64,000 nt of DNA from an uncultured Rhodospirillales bacterium (GCA_937926175.1 CALANV010000058.1:1-64000), one strand, 5' to 3'; shown: positions 40,999 through 50,407, counted from the first letter of the stretch. Notes: generated by a model from the sequence alone, not told the origin. A program made the numbers and translations.

Positions 40999-42591
40999 AT
41001 GCTGGCGGAAACGGTTCGGCGCGCGGGCAGACCGGTTCGCGCCGCGGTCGGGCTGATCGCGCTGATGCTCCTGATTCTTCTGGCCGGGACCGGCTACGTC
41101 GCGTGGCAGGATTACAGGACCGCGCTCGAACGCGGCTACGTGCGCGCCGAAAGCGCGGTCCGCGCCGTCGCGGAGCATGTCCAGTGGCAGATCCAGGCGG
41201 CCGTGCAGGTGATCAATCGCGTCGTGGACGCGATCGACTTCGCCCCGACGATGATTACGCGCGACGCGGTGGGTAACCTCGGCGCGGTGCTGAAGCGGCT
41301 GCCGCCGGCGACCGAGATTCTGGTCGTCGATGCCAAGGGGGACGCGATTCTCGAATCGGCGCCGCATGAGAAGCCGTTGAACGTCGCACACAGCGAGTAT
41401 TTCAGGGCGCACACCGCGGGCGCCGAATGGCATATCGGTTCTTTCTTCGTCGGCCCCGAGACGGGGCGAAAGCTGTTCACGGTGAGCCGCCGGCTGGAAC
41501 GCGAGGGCGCGTTCGCCGGGGTCGTCGTCGTCACCATCCCGCTCGACCGCATCTCGTCGTTTCATCAGGCGCTTTCGCTGGGCCCCAAATCCTCAATCGG
41601 GATCGTCCGCGACGACGGCTGGCTCGTCGCGCACCACCCGCAGCCCGAGGCGACGATGAACGTCGGGACGTCGCAGCTCTTCGTCGAACACCTGCCGAAG
41701 GCACCGGCCGGCACCTATGATTCGGCGCATTCCCCGACCGACGGCGTCGCCCGCATCATTGCCTACCGACGTGTCGACGGATTGCCGCTCGTCGCTTTGG
41801 TCGGGCTTGCCCGCGACGAGGCACTGGCGGAGTTCTGGTCGCGCGTCCTGCCGACGACCTCGGTCGCCGCGGCGGTGTTCGCCGTGCTGACATTCCTCGC
41901 CGCATGGGTCATCGCCCTGCTGCGGCAGGACGAACGCACCCACGATGAACTGGCCGCGGCCCTGCGGCAGAAGGACGTTCTGCTCCGCGAGGTTCACCAC
42001 CGGGTCAAGAACAACATGCAGGTCATCTCGAGCCTGGTGCATCTCCAGGACGGCTCGCCCAGAGGCAAGCTCGATACCATGCGGCGCATCAAGGCGATGG
42101 CGCTCGTGCACGAGCAGATCTACGGCGGCGACCAGTTCGCGAAGGTCGACCTGCGCCAGTACGTCCGGGCGCTGTGCACGCGTCTTGCCGAATCCCATGC
42201 GTCGGACATCGGGATCGTCTATGAGCTCGATCCCATCGATACCGACATCGACACGGCCCTGCCGTTCGCGCTGATCCTCAGCGAAGTCTTCACCAACGCA
42301 CTCAAGCACGCCTTTCCCGACGGTCGCGAGGGCTCGATCACCGTGTGGCTCAAGCGGCTCGACGATGCGCGGGCACAGTTGAGCGTGAGCGACGACGGCG
42401 TCGGGCTTTCGTCCCATCGGGAACACGAAACCGCCGGCCTCGGCTTCAAGCTGATCAACGCGCTCGCCCAGCAGATCGACGGGACCTACGAATTCGAATC
42501 GGGCCGCGGCGTGCGGTTCGCCCTGAGCTTTCCGGTCAGGTCTTCCGCAGCACTGGCGCGAGCGGGCAACGCCTCGGTCCCGGCCGTGTGA
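40999..42591 (+). CDS. HisKA_2-type sensor histidine kinase with double-Cache sensor
   Basis: 530 residues (ribosome site GAGGGGGAGACGCA). Membrane helix at about 17-36, a periplasmic dCache domain to about 285 (SEYFRAHTAGAEWHIGSFFV, GAFAGVVVVTIPLDRISSFH), a second helix near 295-315, then directly the HisKA_2 phosphoacceptor LLREVHHRVKNNMQVISSLV with His333/334, and a HATPase_c (LILSEVFTNALKHAFPDGRE, SDDGVGLSSH, GLGFKLINALAQQI). No HAMP domain. An orphan, divergent from eboD, so it could sense conditions for the ebo genes, though this is only positional. Confidence 0.92.
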   Translation: MLAETVRRAGRPVRAAVGLIALMLLILLAGTGYVAWQDYRTALERGYVRAESAVRAVAEHVQWQIQAAVQVINRVVDAIDFAPTMITRDAVGNLGAVLKRLPPATEILVVDAKGDAILESAPHEKPLNVAHSEYFRAHTAGAEWHIGSFFVGPETGRKLFTVSRRLEREGAFAGVVVVTIPLDRISSFHQALSLGPKSSIGIVRDDGWLVAHHPQPEATMNVGTSQLFVEHLPKAPAGTYDSAHSPTDGVARIIAYRRVDGLPLVALVGLARDEALAEFWSRVLPTTSVAAAVFAVLTFLAAWVIALLRQDERTHDELAAALRQKDVLLREVHHRVKNNMQVISSLVHLQDGSPRGKLDTMRRIKAMALVHEQIYGGDQFAKVDLRQYVRALCTRLAESHASDIGIVYELDPIDTDIDTALPFALILSEVFTNALKHAFPDGREGSITVWLKRLDDARAQLSVSDDGVGLSSHREHETAGLGFKLINALAQQIDGTYEFESGRGVRFALSFPVRSSAALARAGNASVPAV

Positions 42592-42713
42592 ACGGGTCCG
42601 ATCCGGTCCCCCCTTGTGCCGGACGGCGTGGCCGTCGGGAACCGTCGCTTCACGGCCGCGTTCGCCCTTCCAAGGTTCGATCTCCAAGCCAAAGCGTCGC
42701 GGAAGGGATCCTC

Positions 42714-42800
42714 GTGCTCAAGGTCCTCGGCTGGATCATTCTCGTCATCTTTCTGATCGGCCTCCTGGTCGTGATCGGGATCTTCGACCTGATCTTCTGA
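42714..42800 (+). CDS. 28-residue membrane microprotein
   Basis: A GTG at 42714 preceded by GGAAGGGATCCTC opens 28 residues ending at TGA 42800: MLKVLGWIILVIFLIGLLVV then IGIFDLIF. Almost the entire chain is one membrane helix. Very similar tiny proteins (a MLK-LGW start, FLIGLLVV core and -LIF end) recur in alphaproteobacterial genomes, as far as I recall. Good ribosome site and strict hydrophobicity support it. Function unknown. Confidence 0.6.
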   Translation: MLKVLGWIILVIFLIGLLVVIGIFDLIF

Positions 42801-42990
42801 TCGACCGGATGGCGCGGCCTTGCGCTTTGCCCCTCTCCGTGTTCGCGCCGGTGGTCCGCCGGAACGCCGAGTACGCCTACCGCCTCGGTTCACGGCTGCG
42901 GTGAAGCGAGAACAGTGACGACCCTGTTCCCGGTCCCTACGTAGCCAAGCCGGAGCCGACGGATTTCGCCCGCGCGACGAGGGAGACGGA

Positions 42991-43959
42991 TCAGGCCCGA
43001 CGGCGCGTCGTTCGGGCCGGCTCGGCCGGCGGCTGATATGGATGGGTTTCGCGCCAGTGCCGGGCAATGTCCACGCGCCGGCAGATCCACACCTTGTCAT
43101 GGCGCTGCACGTGGTCGAGGAAACGGACCAGCCCGGCGAACCGTCCGGGCCGTCCGATCAGTCGCGTGTGCAGGCCGACCGACATCATCTTGGGCGCGCC
43201 CTCGCGGCCTTCGCGGTACAGCGTATCGAAGGCGTCGCGCAGATAGATGAAGAAGTCCTCGCCCGTATTGAAGCCCTGCGCCGTGCCGAACTTCATGTCG
43301 TTGGCGTCGAGCGTATAGGGGATGACGAGATGTCCCTTGCCGTCGACGGTTACCCAGTACGGGAGATCGTCGTTGTAGGCATCCGAGTCATAGAGAAACC
43401 CGCCTTCCTCGACGACGAGCTTGCGCGTGTTGGCGGAAAGACGGCCCGTATACCAGCCGACGGGACGCACGCCGCAGGCCTTTTCGATCGCCTCGATCGC
43501 GAGGCGCATGTGGCGGCGCTCCTCGGCGATGCCGACTTTCTGATAATCGATCCAGCGCCAGCCATGGCTCGCCACCTCGTGGCCCGCTTCGACCATCGCG
43601 CGACCCGCCTCGGGGTAGCGGGCGAGCGCCATGCCCACCGCGTAGCTCGTGAAGTGTATCCCGCGCTCGGCGAACAGACGCATGATGCGCCAGAACCCGG
43701 CACGCGGGCCATATTCGTAGACGGATTCCACGGTCTCGTCGCGCATGGCCTTGCGCGGCGTCAGGCCGACGACCTCGTGCAGATAGACCTCCGATTCCCG
43801 GTCGCCGTGGAGGATCGAGCGTTCGCCGCCCTCCTCGAAATTGACGACGAACTGGAGGGCGATGTAGGCGCCGCCGGGCCAACGCGGATCAGGCGGGGTG
43901 GCGCCGTAACCGACGAGATCGCGCGGATAGGCAGACGGTTTGCGGGGCATGCGTGACAC
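42991..43959 (-). CDS. puuE: Allantoinase PuuE (polysaccharide-deacetylase family)
   Basis: 322 residues. NodB-like barrel with the PuuE signatures: DLVGYGATPPDPRWPGGAYI, FVVNFEEGGERSILHGD, SEVYLHEVVG, EYGPRAGFWRIMRLFAERGI, HEVASHGWRWIDYQ with metal-type His, WYTGRLSANTRKLVVEEGGF and DLPYW. It hydrolyses allantoin to allantoate in a cofactor-independent manner. Opens the purine catabolism island and is divergent from the amidohydrolase gene. Starts at 43959 and 43950 are equally plausible. Confidence 0.93.
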   Translation of the reverse strand: MSRMPRKPSAYPRDLVGYGATPPDPRWPGGAYIALQFVVNFEEGGERSILHGDRESEVYLHEVVGLTPRKAMRDETVESVYEYGPRAGFWRIMRLFAERGIHFTSYAVGMALARYPEAGRAMVEAGHEVASHGWRWIDYQKVGIAEERRHMRLAIEAIEKACGVRPVGWYTGRLSANTRKLVVEEGGFLYDSDAYNDDLPYWVTVDGKGHLVIPYTLDANDMKFGTAQGFNTGEDFFIYLRDAFDTLYREGREGAPKMMSVGLHTRLIGRPGRFAGLVRFLDHVQRHDKVWICRRVDIARHWRETHPYQPPAEPARTTRRRA

Positions 43960-44087
43960 CGTTCGAAGACCCAGGCGAGCATAACCGCGCCGTCTGCAAC
44001 CGGCAATCGGTCGTGTGAACGGCGCGGATGTTGCACGGCCTCCGGTCCCCTTGTTAGGGATTGCGCGGGCGGCATTGGAGGATGGCG

Positions 44088-45353
44088 ATGACGGTTACGG
44101 CACAGACGCGGTCGAAACGTGCATCCGACGCGGTGCGGGAAGACCGCCTCTGGCGGCGGCACATGGACATGGGCGCGATCGGCGCGACGGCGAAGGGCGG
44201 GGTCAACCGTCAGGCCCTGTCGCCCGAGGATGCCCGGGCGCGCCTGCTTCTGGCGGACTGGGCCCGGTCGCGCAGCTTCGGCATCTTCACCGATGCGATC
44301 GGCAACCTGTTCGTGCGTCGCGAGGGCACCGATGCCGATGCGTGGCCGGTGCTCACCGGATCCCATCTCGACACGCAACCGACGGGCGGGAAGTTCGACG
44401 GCGCCTATGGCGTCCTTGCCGGGTTCGAGGTGCTGGAAGCCCTCGAGGATGCCGGCATCGCGACGCGTCGCCCGATCGAGGTCGTCGTCTGGATGAACGA
44501 GGAAGGCAGCCGGTTTCATCCGGGGGCCATGGGCTCGGCGGTGTTCGCGGGCGTCTACGACCTCGAGGCGATGCTGGCCGTCACCGACCGGTCCGGCGTC
44601 GTCCTGCGCGATGCGCTGGCCGCGACGCAGCAGGCGGCGCCGCTGCCGGCACGCGCGGGCGTGGGCTTTCCGATCGCCGGCTATATCGAGGCCCATATCG
44701 AACAGGGGCCGCGCCTCGAGGCCACCGGCAACACCATCGGCGTCGTCACGATGATCCAGGGCTCGCGCCGCTTCACCGTGGATATCGTGGGCGAGGAGGC
44801 GCATGCCGGCACCACGCCGCGCGCCGCGCGCAAGGATGCGTTGTCGGCGGCAGTGTCGATCGTGAGCGCGCTCGAGCAGCTGATGCACGACGACACGGAT
44901 ACCGTCCGCTTCACCGTGGGCCGGTTCGAGGTCTATCCCGGTTCGCCGAACACCGTGCCGGGCAAGGTGCATTTCACCATCGATTTCCGTCATCCCGACA
45001 ATGACGTGCTGCGCCGACTGGGCGACCAGATCGCGCCGGTTGCGGCCGCGCACGCCAAGGGCTGCCAAGTGACGGTGACCGACATCTCCTATGTCGAGCC
45101 GACCGTGTTCGCGCCGGCGGTGATCGACCTCGTCCGCGCGTCCGCCGCGGCGCTCGGGCTGCCGCACATGGACATGCCGTCCGGCGCGGGACACGACGCC
45201 ATGCACATCAATGCCCTGTGCCCGACCGGCATGATCTTCGTGCCGTGCCACAAGGGCATCAGCCACAACGAGGCGGAGAGTGCGACGCCGGCCGATCTCG
45301 CCGCCGGATGCCGCGTGCTCGCCGACGTGCTCGTCGAGTTGGCGAATCGGTAA
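44088..45353 (+). CDS. M20-family amidohydrolase (allantoate amidohydrolase/N-carbamoylase type)
   Basis: 421 residues from ATG 44088, best placed after TTGGAGG. Dinuclear metal set of the AllC/HyuC group: GSHLDTQPTGGKFDGAYGVL (His, Asp), MNEEGSRF (Glu), GYIEAHIEQGPRLE (His) and CHKGISHNEAE (His), with the dimerisation insert between. In this context, between allantoinase and ureidoglycine aminotransferase genes, allantoate is the natural substrate, giving (S)-ureidoglycine. Hydantoinase-type carbamoylase activity cannot be excluded from sequence. Confidence 0.9.
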   Translation: MTVTAQTRSKRASDAVREDRLWRRHMDMGAIGATAKGGVNRQALSPEDARARLLLADWARSRSFGIFTDAIGNLFVRREGTDADAWPVLTGSHLDTQPTGGKFDGAYGVLAGFEVLEALEDAGIATRRPIEVVVWMNEEGSRFHPGAMGSAVFAGVYDLEAMLAVTDRSGVVLRDALAATQQAAPLPARAGVGFPIAGYIEAHIEQGPRLEATGNTIGVVTMIQGSRRFTVDIVGEEAHAGTTPRAARKDALSAAVSIVSALEQLMHDDTDTVRFTVGRFEVYPGSPNTVPGKVHFTIDFRHPDNDVLRRLGDQIAPVAAAHAKGCQVTVTDISYVEPTVFAPAVIDLVRASAAALGLPHMDMPSGAGHDAMHINALCPTGMIFVPCHKGISHNEAESATPADLAAGCRVLADVLVELANR

Positions 45354-45378
45354 TCTTGGCCCAGTATGAATTTTCCGG

Positions 45379-45398
45379 GGGCGGGCGCCGGCCCGCCC
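45379..45398 (+). other. GC-rich intercistronic hairpin before pucG
   Basis: GGGCGGGC (45379-45386) and GCCCGCCC (45391-45398) form an 8-bp stem around GCCG, between the amidohydrolase stop and the pucG ribosome site GAAGGA. It may adjust the relative expression of the two genes. Confidence 0.45.
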
Positions 45399-45418
45399 GC
45401 CCGAAGGACATGAAGCGC

Positions 45419-46684
45419 ATGACCGACTCACCCGCCGTCTTCGACGAAATCGATCCTCTGCCGCGGCTGCTGATGGGGCCCGGGCCGATCAACGCCGATC
45501 CGCGCGTTCTGCGCGCCATGTCGGCGCAGCTCCTCGGACAGTTCGATCCGCAGTTCACGCACTACATGAACGAGACCATGGCGCTCTACCGCCAGGTCTT
45601 CCAGACGCGCAACCGCTGGACGTTCGTGATCGACGGCACGGCACGCGCCGGCATCGAGGCCGTGCTCGTCTCGGCGCTCATGCCCGGCGATCGCGTGCTC
45701 GTGCCGATCTTCGGCCGGTTCGGACATCTGCTGGTCGAGATCGCCGAGCGCTGCGGAGCCGAGGTCCGCACCATCGAGACGGAGTGGGGCCGGGTGTTCG
45801 ATCCGGCCGAGATCGAGACCGCGATCGTCAAACACCGGCCGAAGATGGTCGCGATCGTCCAGGGCGATACCTCGACGACGATGGCACAGCCGCTGGCGGA
45901 GATCGGCGCGATCTGCCGCAAGTACGATGCCCTGCTCTATGTCGACGCGACGGCGAGCCTCGGCGGCATGGACCTGCCGGTCGATGCCTGGCAGATCGAC
46001 GCGGTGACGGCGGGGCTGCAGAAATGCCTCAGCGGGCCGCCAGGGGTGGCGCCGGTCACGCTGAACGACCGCATCGCCGGGCTGATCTACGGACGCAAGC
46101 ACGTCGAGCAGGGGATTCGCGCGGCCGACGACGTTGCCGCCAATGGGCCGCGCATCCAGTCGAACTATTTCGACCTGGCGATGGTGATGGATTACTGGAG
46201 CGAGCGCCGCCTCAACCACCATACCGAGGCGACGACGATGCTCTACGCCGCGCGCGAATGCGCACGCATCCTTCTCAAGGAAGGACTGGCGGCGTGCTTC
46301 GCGCGGCATGCGCTGGCAAGCCGTGCCATCACCGCCGGACTCACGGCGATGGGCCTCAAGCTGTTCGGCGACCAGAAGCACAAGATGCCCAACGTGACCG
46401 GCGTGGTGATTCCCGACGGGGTGGACGGCGAGGCCGTGCGCGGCAGCCTGCTCGCCGATTACGGGATCGAGATCGGTACGTCGTTCGGGCCGCTCAAGGG
46501 GCGCATCTGGCGGATCGGCACGATGGGCTACAATTGCCGAAAGCAGAACGTGTTGATCACGCTTTCCGCGCTCGAGACCGTGCTGGCCGCGCAAGGCTTC
46601 AAGCTGCCGCGCGGCGCCGGCGTGGACGCGGCACTCGCGGTCTATCGCGAGGCGGAGAAGGCGGCCGCCAAGGCCGCGGAGTGA
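45419..46684 (+). CDS. pucG: (S)-ureidoglycine-glyoxylate aminotransferase PucG
   Basis: 421 residues from ATG 45419 (an ATG at 45410 is too close to the ribosome site). Fold type I PLP enzyme of the alanine-glyoxylate aminotransferase group: LLMGPGPINADPRVLRAM, GQFDPQFTHYMNETMALYRQ, VDATASLGGMDLPVD with PLP Asp, and LQKCLSGPPGVAPV with PLP Lys202. The QKCL-GPPG and NYFDLAMVMDYW features with the gene context point to PucG, which aminates glyoxylate from ureidoglycine, yielding glycine and oxalurate. Confidence 0.9.
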   Translation: MTDSPAVFDEIDPLPRLLMGPGPINADPRVLRAMSAQLLGQFDPQFTHYMNETMALYRQVFQTRNRWTFVIDGTARAGIEAVLVSALMPGDRVLVPIFGRFGHLLVEIAERCGAEVRTIETEWGRVFDPAEIETAIVKHRPKMVAIVQGDTSTTMAQPLAEIGAICRKYDALLYVDATASLGGMDLPVDAWQIDAVTAGLQKCLSGPPGVAPVTLNDRIAGLIYGRKHVEQGIRAADDVAANGPRIQSNYFDLAMVMDYWSERRLNHHTEATTMLYAARECARILLKEGLAACFARHALASRAITAGLTAMGLKLFGDQKHKMPNVTGVVIPDGVDGEAVRGSLLADYGIEIGTSFGPLKGRIWRIGTMGYNCRKQNVLITLSALETVLAAQGFKLPRGAGVDAALAVYREAEKAAAKAAE

Positions 46685-46700
46685 CGCACAGGTCCTGGGC

Positions 46701-47471
46701 TCAGGTCACCAGCTCGTGGCCGCGCGTCGCCCAGAAGGTGACGCGCCGCTCGATCAGGACGAAGAGCTCGTACATCACCACGCCGAGCACGGCGATCACG
46801 ACGAGGCCGGCAAAGACCAGCGGCACGTCGAAGCGCGAGCTCGCCGAGATCATCAGGTAGCCGATGCCGGCGTTGGCGGCGACGGTCTCGGACACGATCG
46901 AGCCGACGAAGGCGAGCGTGATCGCGACCTTGAGCGAGGCGAAGAAGTACGGCATCGCGCGAGGAATGCCGATCTTCCACAGGATCTGCGACTTCCGCGC
47001 GCCGAGCGAGCGCATCACATCCCGCAGCTCCGGTTCGATCGTGGCAAGGCCGGTGGCCACGTTCACCACAATCGGGAAGAACGAGATCAGGAAAGCGGTC
47101 AGGATCGCCGGCACGGTGCCAATGCCGAACCAGATCACCAGGACGGGCACGATCGCGACCTTCGGGATCGAGTTGAAGGCGACCATCAGCGGATAGAGCG
47201 CGTCGTACACCACGCGCGAGGACCCGACGACGAGGCCGAGCACCAGACCGAACGCGACCGCCAGACCGAAGCCGACGAGCGTCGTGACGAGCGTCTGGAG
47301 TGAATGCGTCGTGATCGGCTCGTAATACTGCGCGAGCGAGCCGATCACCTCGATCGGCGTCGGCAGAATGAAGGTGGGGATCGAGAAGACGACGCAGACG
47401 AGTTGCCAGAGGACCAGCGAGCCGAGCGTCACGGTCCAGGGCAGCGTGCGGATGAGCCAGGGTTTTGTCAT
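46701..47471 (-). CDS. ABC transporter permease (SsuC/TauC/ThiX type)
   Basis: 256 residues, six membrane helices. BPD_transp_1 features: LQTLVTTLVGFGLAVAFGLV, AFNSIPKVAIVPVLVIWFGI, GTVPAILTAFLISFFPIVVN and the EAA loop MRSLGARKSQILWKIGIPRA. The start codon overlaps the ATPase stop (ATGA). Partner of the ATPase and NMT1 binding protein; the purine island around it suggests a purine or allantoin-type solute (inference). Confidence 0.92.
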   Translation of the reverse strand: MTKPWLIRTLPWTVTLGSLVLWQLVCVVFSIPTFILPTPIEVIGSLAQYYEPITTHSLQTLVTTLVGFGLAVAFGLVLGLVVGSSRVVYDALYPLMVAFNSIPKVAIVPVLVIWFGIGTVPAILTAFLISFFPIVVNVATGLATIEPELRDVMRSLGARKSQILWKIGIPRAMPYFFASLKVAITLAFVGSIVSETVAANAGIGYLMISASSRFDVPLVFAGLVVIAVLGVVMYELFVLIERRVTFWATRGHELVT

Positions 47472-48268
47472 TGCGTATTGCGGACGTGCGAAATCTGGTC
47501 GCGCAGCGCGTGCGCCATTTCCATGAACTCGGGCTTGAACGTATCCTCGAGCGTGCGGGGACGCGGCAGGTCGATCGTGGTCCTGGACACGACGCGCCCG
47601 GGCCGGGCGCTGATCACGTAAACCGTGTCCGCGAGGTAGACGGCTTCGCGCAGATCGTGTGTGACGAGGATGACGGTCGGCCGCTTTTCAAGCCAGAGTG
47701 TCTGCAGGATGCTCCACAGATCCTCGCGCGTGAACGCATCGAGCGCGCCGAACGGCTCGTCGAGGAGGAGGAGATCCGGATCGTGGATCAGCGCGCGGCA
47801 GAGCGAGCTGCGCTGCTGCATGCCGCCGGAGAGCTGCCAGGGATACTTGTCCTCGAATCCCGCAAGGCCGACGGTGGCGAGCAGCTTCTTCGCGTGCGCG
47901 ACGTACTTGTCGCGGTTGCGACGGAACTCGCTCGCATGCGGCTCGACGATCTCCAGCGGCAGGAGCACGTTGTCGAGCGTCGTGCGCCAGGGCAGGAGCG
48001 TGGCGTTCTGGAACGCCATGCCGCAGATCTTGAGCGGCTTCGTCACCGCCTGCCCGGCGACATGGACGGTGCCGCGCGTAGGCAGGTGCAGGCCCGAGAC
48101 GAGCTTCAGCAAGGTCGACTTGCCGCAGCCGCTCGGGCCCACCACCGCCACGAACTCCCCCCTGTTGATGGTCAGGGAGGCATCCTGGAGAGCCAACGTG
48201 CCGGCGCCGTCCTTTCCGTAGACGAGGCTGACCTGATCGATAACGACGAACGGCGCAGTGCTGGACAT
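47468..48268 (-). CDS. ABC transporter ATP-binding protein (SsuB/TauB type)
   Basis: 266 residues. Walker A GPSGCGKST near residue 44, Q-loop AFQNATLLPWRTTLDNVLLP, signature LSGGMQQRSSLCRAL, Walker B LLLLDEPFGALD and switch VTHDLREAVYLAD. The signature motif tail reads SSLCRAL where most relatives have VALARAL. Drives the import system encoded with 46701-47471 and 48279-49313. Confidence 0.94.
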   Translation of the reverse strand: MSSTAPFVVIDQVSLVYGKDGAGTLALQDASLTINRGEFVAVVGPSGCGKSTLLKLVSGLHLPTRGTVHVAGQAVTKPLKICGMAFQNATLLPWRTTLDNVLLPLEIVEPHASEFRRNRDKYVAHAKKLLATVGLAGFEDKYPWQLSGGMQQRSSLCRALIHDPDLLLLDEPFGALDAFTREDLWSILQTLWLEKRPTVILVTHDLREAVYLADTVYVISARPGRVVSRTTIDLPRPRTLEDTFKPEFMEMAHALRDQISHVRNTQ

Positions 48269-48278
48269 CGCAGAAGAC

Positions 48279-49313
48279 TCAGCGCTTGACCATCCGCTCC
48301 GCCGCCGGCGGCAGGAACTGTGCGGTGAAGACCTGCTCCGCCGGAACCTTCCGGTCGAGGCCGAAGCCTTCGCTGACGAGGTCGATGTTCTGCTTCAGCC
48401 GTTCGACGTTCACGCCGCCCAGGCCTTCGCGCTTCACCTCGTCGGTGAGGATGCTGGTGGCGATCGCCATCTCGAGGCGTTCGAGCTCGAGCGCTTCGTT
48501 GAGCAGCGGATCACGCTTCTTGATCGCGGCGATCGCGGCCTTGGGGTCGGCGATCGTGTCCTGGATGCCGCGGATCGTCGCGCGCACGAAGCCCTGCACG
48601 GCCTTGGGATTGTCCTTGAGCAGGGTAGGCGACGCGATGACGGCGTTGGAGTAGAGATCGACGCCGAGGTCCTTGTACATGAAGGTCTGGATGTTCTGCT
48701 CCGGGACGCCCAGGCCCTTGAGGGCGAGGATCGCCGTGAAGCTGAAGCCGGAGATCGCGTCGGTCTCGCCGCGCGCCAGCATCGGCTCGCGCAGCTGCGG
48801 GGCGACATTCGACCACTCCACCTTGGTTGCGTCGAAGCCGTTGACCTTGGCGAAGATCGGGAACAGCCGGAACGGCGTGTCGAAGGACGGCGCCGCCGCC
48901 TTCTTGCCGACGAGGTCGGCGGGCTTGCTGATGCCCTTGTTCTTGAGCGTGATGATCGAGAACGGTGCCTGGTTGTAGACCATCAACACCGCCGGGATTT
49001 CCTTGCCGGGGTTCTTCGCGTTGAACTCGATCAGCGCGTTGATGTCGCCGAAACCGATGTCGTAGGCGCCGCTCACCACGCGGTTCACTGTATCGGAGGA
49101 GCCGCGGCCGGCATCGATCGCCGTGACGTTCAGCCCCTCGGCCGCGTAGTAGCCCTTCTCCTGCGCGAGGAAGAACGGCGCCTGCGGTCCCTGCACCACG
49201 AAATCGAGCGTGAACTTGATGGGCGTCTGCGCGGCCGACGGCATCGCACCGAGCGCGAGAGTGAAGCCCGCCGCCACCACGGCCGCAGTCCATGATGTCC
49301 GCATATTCAGCAT
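48279..49313 (-). CDS. NMT1/THI5-like ABC transporter substrate-binding protein
   Basis: 344 residues from ATG 49313 (ATG 49304 also possible). Signal peptide (about 9-29, ending SAAQ). Mature pattern IKFTLDFVVQGPQAPFFLAQ, EKGYYAAEGLNVTAID, GRGSSDTVNRVVSGAYDIGF, GDINALIEF and ISKPADLVGKKAAAPSFDTP is that of NMT1/SsuA-like proteins binding pyrimidine precursors, nitriles or sulfonates. First gene of the ABC operon. Its place between pucG and uraD suggests a purine-derived ligand. Confidence 0.9.
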   Translation of the reverse strand: MLNMRTSWTAAVVAAGFTLALGAMPSAAQTPIKFTLDFVVQGPQAPFFLAQEKGYYAAEGLNVTAIDAGRGSSDTVNRVVSGAYDIGFGDINALIEFNAKNPGKEIPAVLMVYNQAPFSIITLKNKGISKPADLVGKKAAAPSFDTPFRLFPIFAKVNGFDATKVEWSNVAPQLREPMLARGETDAISGFSFTAILALKGLGVPEQNIQTFMYKDLGVDLYSNAVIASPTLLKDNPKAVQGFVRATIRGIQDTIADPKAAIAAIKKRDPLLNEALELERLEMAIATSILTDEVKREGLGGVNVERLKQNIDLVSEGFGLDRKVPAEQVFTAQFLPPAAERMVKR

Positions 49314-49518
49314 GAGAAGGTCCCCATTGATTGCCTGACGCCTCGGCGTGCGCCGAGCCCCTGTCGCAAAGCCTCGCCGCCGATTGTCGCGACTCTTGCA
49401 AGCAAGCGGCATGCCGGACTGTGGTCGAACGCCTTGGCGGAGTCAACGTCGCCGAACGAGTCGGCGAGGGGGCGGTATTCCTTGCCGGACGGCGGTGGCC
49501 CGTCTATGTTCCGGCACC

Positions 49519-50037
49519 ATGCCGAAGCTGAAGGTTACCGAGCTCGACCACCTCGATGCGCCGGCGTTCATGGCCGCCTTGGGCCATGTCTTCGAGCACG
49601 CGCCGTGGGTCGCGATGCGGGCGGCGGCGCGCCGGCCGTTCGGCACGCGGGCGGCATTGCATCGCGCCATGATGCAGGTGGTGCAGGAGGCGAGCGAGGC
49701 GGAGCAGCTGGAACTCCTGCGCGGCCATCCGGAGCTTGCCGGCAAGGCGGCGCAAGCAGGCGATCTGACGGCCGATTCGGCGCGGGAGCAGGCGGGTGCC
49801 GGGCTGGATCGCCTGACGCCCGCGGAGTATGCGCGATTTCACGAACTCAACGACGCCTATCGCACCAAGTTCGGCTTCCCGTTCATCATGGCCGTGAAGG
49901 GCCGGACGAAGGACGAAATCCTGGCCGCTTTCGCGGCACGGCTCGACAACGACCGCGCGACGGAATTCGCGACCGCGCTCGAGCAGGTCGGCCGGATCGC
50001 CGCCTTCCGGCTTGCGGATCTGGTCGACGACTCGTGA
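49519..50037 (+). CDS. uraD: OHCU decarboxylase UraD
   Basis: 172 residues from ATG 49519. The family motif RGHPELAGKAAQAG holds the catalytic His, with VFEHAPWVAMRAAARRPFG, LTPAEYARFHELNDAYRTKF and GFPFIMAVKGRTKDEILAAF as further signatures. It converts 2-oxo-4-hydroxy-4-carboxy-5-ureidoimidazoline to (S)-allantoin, the last step from urate. uraH follows after 19 bases. It has no fused HIU domain. Confidence 0.95.
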   Translation: MPKLKVTELDHLDAPAFMAALGHVFEHAPWVAMRAAARRPFGTRAALHRAMMQVVQEASEAEQLELLRGHPELAGKAAQAGDLTADSAREQAGAGLDRLTPAEYARFHELNDAYRTKFGFPFIMAVKGRTKDEILAAFAARLDNDRATEFATALEQVGRIAAFRLADLVDDS

Positions 50038-50056
50038 CGACCTGGAGGCAAACGCG

Positions 50057-50407
50057 ATGGGACGACTGACGACGCATGTCCTCGACACCGCGCGCGGCGT
50101 GCCGGCCGCCGGCATGTCCATCGAGCTCTTCTCGCTGGAGGGAACGCGCACGCGGCTCAAATCCGTCGTGACGAACAAGGACGGGCGCACCGATGCACCG
50201 CTCCTCGAGGGCGACGCCCTCAAGGCCGGCCGATACGAACTGGTGTTCGCGGTCGCGGCCTATTTCCGCGCCGCGGGCCTGAATCTCGCCGACCCACCGT
50301 TCCTCGACGAGGTGCCGGTGCGGTTCGCGATCGCCGACCCCGCGGCGCACTACCACGTGCCGTTGCTCGCCTCACCATGGTCCTACACGACCTATCGGGG
50401 GAGCTAG
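50057..50407 (+). CDS. uraH: 5-hydroxyisourate hydrolase UraH (transthyretin-like)
   Basis: 116 residues from ATG 50057 (TGGAGG upstream). Starts GRLTTHVLDTARGVPAAGMS and ends with the YRGS tetrapeptide that separates HIU hydrolases from transthyretin. Also RYELVFAVAAYF and HYHVPLLASPWSYTTY. Hydrolyses 5-hydroxyisourate to OHCU, the substrate of UraD. No signal peptide, hence cytoplasmic. Confidence 0.96.
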   Translation: MGRLTTHVLDTARGVPAAGMSIELFSLEGTRTRLKSVVTNKDGRTDAPLLEGDALKAGRYELVFAVAAYFRAAGLNLADPPFLDEVPVRFAIADPAAHYHVPLLASPWSYTTYRGS

